Source of the DNA: an uncultured Oscillospiraceae bacterium
Lineage (GTDB): Bacteria; Bacillota; Clostridia; Oscillospirales; Oscillospiraceae
NCBI GenBank assembly: GCA_910577415.1
Contig: CAJTLK010000031.1
Coordinates: forward strand, 1 to 19,996
Direction of reading: 5' to 3'
Length of the DNA stretch: 19,996 nucleotides
In this document: piece by piece, positions 1 to 5,463 of the stretch
Position numbering within the stretch: the first letter of the stretch is position 1
Layout of the letters: each line of letters opens with the position of its first letter
Notes under the pieces: model-generated
What the model saw: only the letters and a program-made list of their open reading frames with translations
The model's database searches: none
Told to the model about the DNA's origin: nothing
Translations under genes and position numbers: made by a program

Positions 1-1511
1 TTAACAAGCAGTTAGCACATTTTCAGGTAGCCAAAACATATAAGGACTACATCAAACAATATCGTGAGAAAGCTGCCATACAAGCCGCTTTAGAAGAAAT
101 TTGCAAATCTCTGACAGCATTGAAAGAATCTTTGAAGCGATTGAAAGAAAAAGAGTCTAATAGTGGGCTTGCAATTGAAAGTATTAATGCCGCCTTGGAT
201 TATGTGTTTTTTTCTGACAAAAGGCTATCTATTGAACTGCATGACAATAAATATTATTTGAAATCAAAAGGCGTTGATGTTCGTCCAAAAGATGTTTCAC
301 TGGGTGAGCGTAACATCATTGGCTTATGTTACTTTTTTACAGATATTATGTCCAACCAAGATATTCGTGACCTCTACAAACAGGAATGTTTTATTGTAAT
401 TGATGATCCTGTTTCAAGTTTTGACTTTGAAAACAAAATTGGAATAACATCATTCTTGCGGTATCAGATTAATCGAATCATTTCTGGAAATGTTAATAGT
501 AAGATATTAATTCTTTCCCACGATTTGGAAACTGTTAACGGATTGAGGAAAAGTGCAGAGGAAATCTGTCGATCGACAAAGGGAATTGCAGGCGGTGTTC
601 AAACAACATACATTGTACAGGAGTTGGACCTATACAGTCTTCATTTGCTTACTAAGAACCACAATGAATATGGGGTGTTGCTGAATAGGATTTACCAATT
701 TGCCAATGGAGAAATGTCCGACGATAGTGCTACTATTGGAAATGAGATGCGGCGAGTGCTGGAGGCTTTCTCAACATTTAACTATCAAAAAAGTATTGAG
801 AAAGTCTCGTGTGACAAGGATGTGCTAAAATTGCTTGGCGAGCATTCCGTTTTTTTCGAAAATTTAATGTATCGATTGGTGTTACACGGTGAGAGCCATT
901 TTGAAGAACAAGTATACAGTATACATGATGGATACTACTTCTTTGGGTTTATCTCGGAAGATGAAAAAAGGAAAACTGCCAAGCACATACTTTGCTTTAT
1001 ATATTTGCTTAATCCTATACACTTAATTACATATCTGAAAATGCAATCCGATGTTACAACAAATTTGAACAATTGGGTAAGGACGATCCCTGTCAATAGC
1101 TCTTTTTCTTTGGCTTTGGTAAAACCTCACCCCAAACGAATGATCAAACTCTATGCGTTTCCATTATCTGCGGGTGGGGGAAATGATATCGGTGATGATA
1201 GTATTCCATATGAAGGCTATTGGACAGACAATTCAACTTGTGATTTTGCATTAAAGGTATCTGGTGATAGTATGGAACCCGAAATACCTGATGGAAGTAT
1301 TGTATTAATTAGAGCAACCGAATCTCTTGCTCTTGGAAACATTGGGGCATTTTATTATGAAGGAGAAGTCTACTGCAAGCGATTTGATAATATTGATGGG
1401 AAAACGGTGTTGGTTTCCCTCAATCCAGAGTATGATAACATTGAAATCCGGGATCAATCATCATTCAAGATTTACGGTAAGGTAATAGAAGTGTGTCATC
1501 CCGATGATTGA
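1..1511 (+). CDS. AAA_13-type ATPase fused to a LexA/S24 self-cleaving peptidase domain (5' end missing)
   Basis: The frame is open from base 3, so the start lies upstream of the window; about 502 residues are visible. Residues here are numbered from the TTG codon at 120. The N-terminal part is Lys/Glu-rich and helical, probably the end of a coiled coil. The ATPase C-half follows: signature SLGERN (60-65), Walker B FIVIDDP (91-97) and a switch histidine in LSHD (132-135). This arrangement fits the AAA_13 family that includes the anticodon nucleases PrrC and RloC. After a helical stretch to about residue 310 comes an S24 domain: Ala-Gly cleavage site in PLSAGGG (A351-G352), nucleophile S384 in SGDSMEP and general-base K420 in VYCKRF. 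The site-to-Ser and Ser-Lys spacings (about 33 and 36) match LexA/UmuD. No helix-turn-helix is visible. The gene is AT-rich compared with everything downstream, suggesting transfer. A defence or damage-response role is inference. Confidence 0.85.
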   Translation, partial: NKQLAHFQVAKTYKDYIKQYREKAAIQAALEEICKSLTALKESLKRLKEKESNSGLAIESINAALDYVFFSDKRLSIELHDNKYYLKSKGVDVRPKDVSLGERNIIGLCYFFTDIMSNQDIRDLYKQECFIVIDDPVSSFDFENKIGITSFLRYQINRIISGNVNSKILILSHDLETVNGLRKSAEEICRSTKGIAGGVQTTYIVQELDLYSLHLLTKNHNEYGVLLNRIYQFANGEMSDDSATIGNEMRRVLEAFSTFNYQKSIEKVSCDKDVLKLLGEHSVFFENLMYRLVLHGESHFEEQVYSIHDGYYFFGFISEDEKRKTAKHILCFIYLLNPIHLITYLKMQSDVTTNLNNWVRTIPVNSSFSLALVKPHPKRMIKLYAFPLSAGGGNDIGDDSIPYEGYWTDNSTCDFALKVSGDSMEPEIPDGSIVLIRATESLALGNIGAFYYEGEVYCKRFDNIDGKTVLVSLNPEYDNIEIRDQSSFKIYGKVIEVCHPDD

Positions 1512-1602
1512 ATTCGTAATGACGAACAGATACATAGGAACAACAATAGAATAAATCTGACAAAGGTTTTATCAAGCGGCATCTATTTTGTCTGGGTGTT
1601 AC

Positions 1603-1648
1603 AACATACAACAGCCGAACACCATAAGGTGTTCGGCTGTTGTATGTT
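1603..1648. repeat. Perfect 21-bp inverted repeat (hairpin 1)
   Basis: Arms 1603-1623 and 1628-1648 are perfectly complementary with a 4-base loop (ATAA). Neither side is followed by a T-run, so it is not a simple intrinsic terminator. It lies in the non-coding stretch between the ATPase-S24 gene and the DUF255 gene. Confidence 0.9.
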
Positions 1649-1660
1649 ATGACCCACCAC

Positions 1661-1698
1661 GTCGGAGCAAGCGTCATATCGCTTGCTCCGACTTTTTT
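1661..1698 (+). terminator. Intrinsic terminator after the ATPase-S24 gene (hairpin 2)
   Basis: A 13-bp perfect GC-rich stem (1661-1673 with 1680-1692) with a 6-base loop is followed directly by six T residues (1693-1698) on the + strand. This is a standard rho-independent terminator and would close transcription coming from the upstream island gene. Confidence 0.85.
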
Positions 1699-1716
1699 CA
1701 AAAGTCAGAGTGCGCT

Positions 1717-1794
1717 CATTTCGCTGCTCCTCCTTTCCAAACCGCAACCGCTCCGCTGGGTTGCGGTTTGGTTTTGAATAAACGCAGCGAAATG
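1717..1794. repeat. Nested inverted repeats (hairpin 3)
   Basis: The inner stem is 13 bp (1737-1749 with 1759-1771) with a 9-base loop, followed by TTTT on the + strand. An outer pair of 11 bp (1717-1727 with 1784-1794) encloses it. The + strand reading could be a second terminator. On the - strand a consensus-like AAAGGAGGAG sits between the stems before an ATG, but only four codons follow before a stop. The role is unknown. Confidence 0.7.
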
Positions 1795-1879
1795 CGGTCT
1801 TCTGGTTTATATTTTGCCCCCTGGGCGTCAATACTTTATTTACCAACTCCTTTGTCCACAGGCCATGAAAGGAACAAAA

Positions 1880-3859
1880 ATGAGCAATCGTCTGAGCAAA
1901 GAACGCTCCCCCTATCTCCTCCAACACGCGGAAAATCCAGTAGACTGGCGCCCCTGGAGCACGGAAGCTTTTGAGGAGGCAAGACAAAATGACAAACCTG
2001 TCTTTTTGAGTATTGGCTACTCTACCTGCCACTGGTGCCATGTCATGGCTCACGAATCCTTTGAGGATAACGCCGTAGCCCGGGCCATCAACGCCGCCTT
2101 CCTTCCCATCAAGGTAGACCGGGAGGAGCGCCCAGATGTGGACGCGGTTTACATGGCCGCCTGTATGGCCATGAACGGTTCCGGCGGCTGGCCCCTCACG
2201 CTGCTGCTCACCCCGGACCAAAAGCCCTTTTGGGCAGGGACCTATCTACCCAAGGCCCAGCTACTCCAATTGCTGGACAGGGCGGCGCAACTGTGGCGGG
2301 ATGACCGGGAGGCCGTGCTGTCCGCCGGAGAGGCCCTTACCGCCCATTTGCGCCAGGAAAACGCCTCTCCGTCCGGCAGCCCCAGACGAGAGACCGTTGC
2401 ACAAGCCGCCGAGCTGTTTGCCCAGAGCTTCGACCCGGAGTGGGGCGGCTTCGGGCCGCCGCCAAAATTCCCGACCCCCCACAACCTCATTTTTCTGCTG
2501 CGCTATGCCCACCTTACCGAAAACGCGCATACACGAGATATGGCTCTCCAGACCCTGGACGCCATGTACCGGGGTGGGCTGTTTGACCATGTGGGCGGCG
2601 GGTTTTCCCGCTACTCCACCGACCACCGCTGGCTGGTCCCCCACTTTGAAAAAATGCTCTATGACAACGCCCTGCTGGCCCTGGCCTATACAGACGCCTT
2701 TCAGTATACCCGCCGCCCACTCTATGAGAAAATAGTCCGCCGGACCCTGGACTATGTGCTGCGGGAGCTTTCCACCTCTCCCGGCGGCTTTTGCTGCGGA
2801 CAGGATGCGGACAGCGACGGCGTAGAGGGAAAATACTACACGCTGACGCCTGACGAACTCCCCCCGGTGCTGGGCCAGCATGACGCAGAGCGTTTCTGCC
2901 AGTGGTATGGCATTACCCTGGCGGGAAACTTTGAGGGAAAGAGCATTCCAAACCTCCTTGCGCAAGAGCATTTTGACCGGGAACCTGAGGGCCTTTCCGC
3001 TCTTCGGGAACAGGTATACCACTACCGGCTTCACCGAACGGCGCTCCATCGGGACGACAAGGTCCTTACCGCATGGAACGCTCTGGCGCTGGCGGCGTTG
3101 GCCCGGGCGGGGCTGGTGCTGGATGAGCCGCGGTATCTGGCCGCCGCGGAGAAAATCGTAAGCTTTCTGTCCGTCCACCTGGTCTGCCCGGACGGGCGGC
3201 TACTGGCCCGCTGGCGGGAAGGAGAGGCCGCCCATCCCGGCAAGCTGGACGACTACGCCTTCTACTCCTGGGGCCTGCTGGAGCTGTACGGCGCCACCTT
3301 CGCCCCCGCCTATCTTGCCCAAGCCGTAAAGCTGGCGGGGATCATGCTGGATTTCTTTTTTGACTGGGAACGCGGCGGCTTTTATCCCTATGCCTCGGAT
3401 GGAGAGCAGCTATTGACCAGAACAAAGGAGGTTTACGATGGCGCCATGCCGTCGGGGAACTCCGTGGCGGCGCTGGTGCTCCTACGTCTGGCCCGGCTCA
3501 CCGGGGAAAACCGTTGGCGGGAGGCAGCGGAGCTTCAAACGTCCTGGCTGGCGGGAGCCATTGATTACCCCGCCGGTCACAGCTTTGCCATGCTGGCTTT
3601 TCTGGAAGCTCTGTGGCCGTCGGCGGAGCTGGTGGTAACAGCACGGGCTGTCCCTGCGGAATTAAAGTCTTTCCTCCGTCAGGCTCCCCACCCGGAGTTG
3701 ACCGTACTGCTCAAAACGCCGGAAAGCGCCGACATACTGGCCGGCCTGGCGCCGTTTACAAAAGACTACCCTATCCCGGAACGGGGGAGCAAATACTACC
3801 TGTGCCGAAACGGAGCCTGCGCGCAGCCCACAGACAGCATAGCAAACCTGGGACTATAA
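1880..3859 (+). CDS. DUF255 thioredoxin-domain protein (YyaL/SPATA20 family)
   Basis: A 659-residue protein. The N-terminal thioredoxin-like fold carries the family hallmarks SPYLLQHA (10-17), NPVDW (19-23), the redox pair C50-H-W-C53 and DREERPDVD (80-88). The C-terminal two thirds resembles the alpha/alpha six-hairpin fold of glycan-processing enzymes, with motifs HFEKMLYDNALL and QDADSDGVEGKYY. The length is normal for the family. The frame runs further upstream, but ATG 1880 is chosen because it begins the conserved MSNRLSKERSPYLL block and has AAAGGA 6 bases before it. The family's substrate is not established; a redox or quality-control role is commonly assumed. The stop codon is 15 bases before the next gene, so the two are probably co-transcribed. 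Confidence 0.93.
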   Translation: MSNRLSKERSPYLLQHAENPVDWRPWSTEAFEEARQNDKPVFLSIGYSTCHWCHVMAHESFEDNAVARAINAAFLPIKVDREERPDVDAVYMAACMAMNGSGGWPLTLLLTPDQKPFWAGTYLPKAQLLQLLDRAAQLWRDDREAVLSAGEALTAHLRQENASPSGSPRRETVAQAAELFAQSFDPEWGGFGPPPKFPTPHNLIFLLRYAHLTENAHTRDMALQTLDAMYRGGLFDHVGGGFSRYSTDHRWLVPHFEKMLYDNALLALAYTDAFQYTRRPLYEKIVRRTLDYVLRELSTSPGGFCCGQDADSDGVEGKYYTLTPDELPPVLGQHDAERFCQWYGITLAGNFEGKSIPNLLAQEHFDREPEGLSALREQVYHYRLHRTALHRDDKVLTAWNALALAALARAGLVLDEPRYLAAAEKIVSFLSVHLVCPDGRLLARWREGEAAHPGKLDDYAFYSWGLLELYGATFAPAYLAQAVKLAGIMLDFFFDWERGGFYPYASDGEQLLTRTKEVYDGAMPSGNSVAALVLLRLARLTGENRWREAAELQTSWLAGAIDYPAGHSFAMLAFLEALWPSAELVVTARAVPAELKSFLRQAPHPELTVLLKTPESADILAGLAPFTKDYPIPERGSKYYLCRNGACAQPTDSIANLGL

Positions 3860-3874
3860 GGAGATGGGGAAAAA

Positions 3875-4765
3875 ATGAAGTTTTTTCATGGCGCAAGGCG
3901 GTCAGGGCCTTACTTTGAAGGCTGGTATTTAAAGCATCAGAGCAGAAACGGAGATATCCTGGCGCTGATCCCAGCCTTTCACATCGACGGCGTCGGGCGC
4001 CGCAGCGCGTCGCTTCAGATCATCTCCAACGACGGGTCCTGGTGGCTGGAATACCCCGGAACGCAGTTTTACGCTTTCCGGGACCAGTTTCACATTCAGC
4101 TGGGACAGTCTGCTTTTGACCGCTGCGGTATTGAGATAAACGTCGACCAAAACGGTCTTTTGCTACAGGGAATATTAAAATACGGTCCATTTACTCCTCT
4201 CAAATCAGACATTATGGGGCCGTTTCGGCTCTTTGCGGGCATGCAATGCTCCCACGGCGTTATCAGCATGGGGCACTCTCTGGAAGGCTTCTTAAACCTC
4301 AATGGTGAGCTTATCGACTTCACCGGCGGGATCGGTTATATCGAAACTGACCGTGGGCGGTCTTTTCCAAACTCTTATCTTTGGACCCAATGTGTTTGGA
4401 ACGGGCCGGACCGCGGCAGCCTGATGTTTGCGGCGGCCACTATCCCCTTGCCGATTGGGGGCTTTACCGGGTGTATTGGCGCCATTTTCTATGGTGGCCG
4501 GGAATACCGTCTGGCAACGTATTTGGGCGCTAAGATCGAAAAATGGTCGTCTTCCGGGGCGTGTGTCCGGCAGGGAAATTTCCGTTTGACGGTGGAAGTG
4601 TTGGAGGAACATGCCCAGCCTCTTCGCGCCCCGGTGGACGGAGATATGGAGCGCACCATCCATGAAAGCCTTTCCGCAACGGCGCGGTATTCTTTTTGGA
4701 ATGGAAACTCTCTTCTGTTCCAGCATACAGATTGGTACGCCAGCTTTGAATATTCAGCCCAGTGA
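3875..4765 (+). CDS. Tocopherol cyclase family protein
   Basis: A 296-residue soluble protein with no signal peptide. The opening YFEGWYLKHQS, the central ALIPAFHIDG and the block GGIGYIETDRGRSFPNSYLWTQ (near residues 150-170) are the characteristic motifs of the tocopherol-cyclase-like family (Pfam PF14249), as I recognise it. In plants the family closes the chromanol ring of vitamin E; Clostridia are not known to make tocopherol, so the bacterial substrate is unknown and probably a different prenyl or hydrophobic compound. The SD sequence AAGGAG at 3858-3863 overlaps the upstream stop, pointing to an operon with the DUF255 gene. Family assignment is good; function is open. Confidence 0.85.
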   Translation: MKFFHGARRSGPYFEGWYLKHQSRNGDILALIPAFHIDGVGRRSASLQIISNDGSWWLEYPGTQFYAFRDQFHIQLGQSAFDRCGIEINVDQNGLLLQGILKYGPFTPLKSDIMGPFRLFAGMQCSHGVISMGHSLEGFLNLNGELIDFTGGIGYIETDRGRSFPNSYLWTQCVWNGPDRGSLMFAAATIPLPIGGFTGCIGAIFYGGREYRLATYLGAKIEKWSSSGACVRQGNFRLTVEVLEEHAQPLRAPVDGDMERTIHESLSATARYSFWNGNSLLFQHTDWYASFEYSAQ

Positions 4766-4864
4766 CCTCCCACCGCGCAATATTTCCCCTGTTTTTAAAC
4801 GGGACCATAGATGCTTTTGCCGCATATGATGCCATATGAAATCTTATGATAAGGAGCATTTCAT

Positions 4865-5404
4865 ATGGAACGATCTTCTTTTGGCGGCAATTCCCCGGTA
4901 TACCTTCTCTCCGTTCTGTACGGCAAACCCCAGGCGGCGGCACATATCACGGGCAGCGACAGCTACCCGGAGATATCAGGCACGGTATGGTTTTACCAGA
5001 CCAACAAGGGCGTGATCGTCTGTGCTGAGATCAGCGGCCTTCCTCGCTCCGAGGCCCCCTGCCAGGAGCGTATCTTTGGATTCCATATACACACGGGAAG
5101 CAGCTGCGAAGGCGATATGGCCGATCCCTTCGCAGAGGCCATGTCCCACTACGATCCCCACGACTGTGAGCATCCCCACCACGCCGGCGACCTGCCGCCG
5201 CTGTTCGGAAACGATGGGCTTGCCCTGTCCCTATTCTTGACTGACCGTTTTTCCGTAGATGAAGTGGAGGGCAGAACGGTCATCATCCACGACCACCCCG
5301 ATGACTTTACGACCCAGCCCTCCGGCAATTCCGGCACAAAGATCGCCTGCGGGGTCATAGAGAGGATCACGGATTCCTGTCTGCAATATGTTTTCCCGAA
5401 CTAA
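4865..5404 (+). CDS. Cu/Zn superoxide dismutase family protein, cytoplasmic-looking
   Basis: A 179-residue SodC-family protein. Likely copper ligands are H74 and H76 (FGFHIH), bridging H95 and H142 (IIHDHPDD). Zinc ligands would be H95, H103, H106 and D109 (HPHHAGDLPPLF). The disulfide pair C81/C162 is retained. The active-site arginine of the usual GNxGxR-I/L-ACGVI motif is replaced by lysine (K159 in GNSGTKIACGVI). Unlike most bacterial SodC proteins there is no signal peptide or lipobox, so it probably stays in the cytoplasm. The start is supported by AAGGAG at 4851-4856, 8 bases upstream. The 99-bp gap before it contains no promoter that I can define confidently. Superoxide dismutation is expected from the family but not proven with the Arg-to-Lys change. 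Confidence 0.9.
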   Translation: MERSSFGGNSPVYLLSVLYGKPQAAAHITGSDSYPEISGTVWFYQTNKGVIVCAEISGLPRSEAPCQERIFGFHIHTGSSCEGDMADPFAEAMSHYDPHDCEHPHHAGDLPPLFGNDGLALSLFLTDRFSVDEVEGRTVIIHDHPDDFTTQPSGNSGTKIACGVIERITDSCLQYVFPN

Positions 5405-5445
5405 AAAGAGGGCGCGCTGCATGAAAATGCAGCGTGCCCTCTTTT
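5404..5445. terminator. Bidirectional terminator between sod-like and Sel1 genes
   Basis: A 19-bp stem (5404-5422 with 5427-5445; one G-T wobble) with a GAAA tetraloop. The stem begins with an A-tract and ends with TTTT, so it can terminate both the + strand SOD gene, whose TAA it overlaps, and the convergent - strand Sel1 gene. Confidence 0.9.
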
Positions 5446-5463
5446 CACCTTGATCCGTGTTCC

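Noticed and set aside
1600..1860. tRNA or attachment site in the hairpin cluster
   Set aside because: No cloverleaf could be built on either strand and no direct repeat pair was found within the window.
1583..2221. 212-codon open frame on the - strand through the hairpin cluster
   Set aside because: It runs antisense through the DUF255 start and through palindromes, which read open on both strands; no ribosome site or family match.
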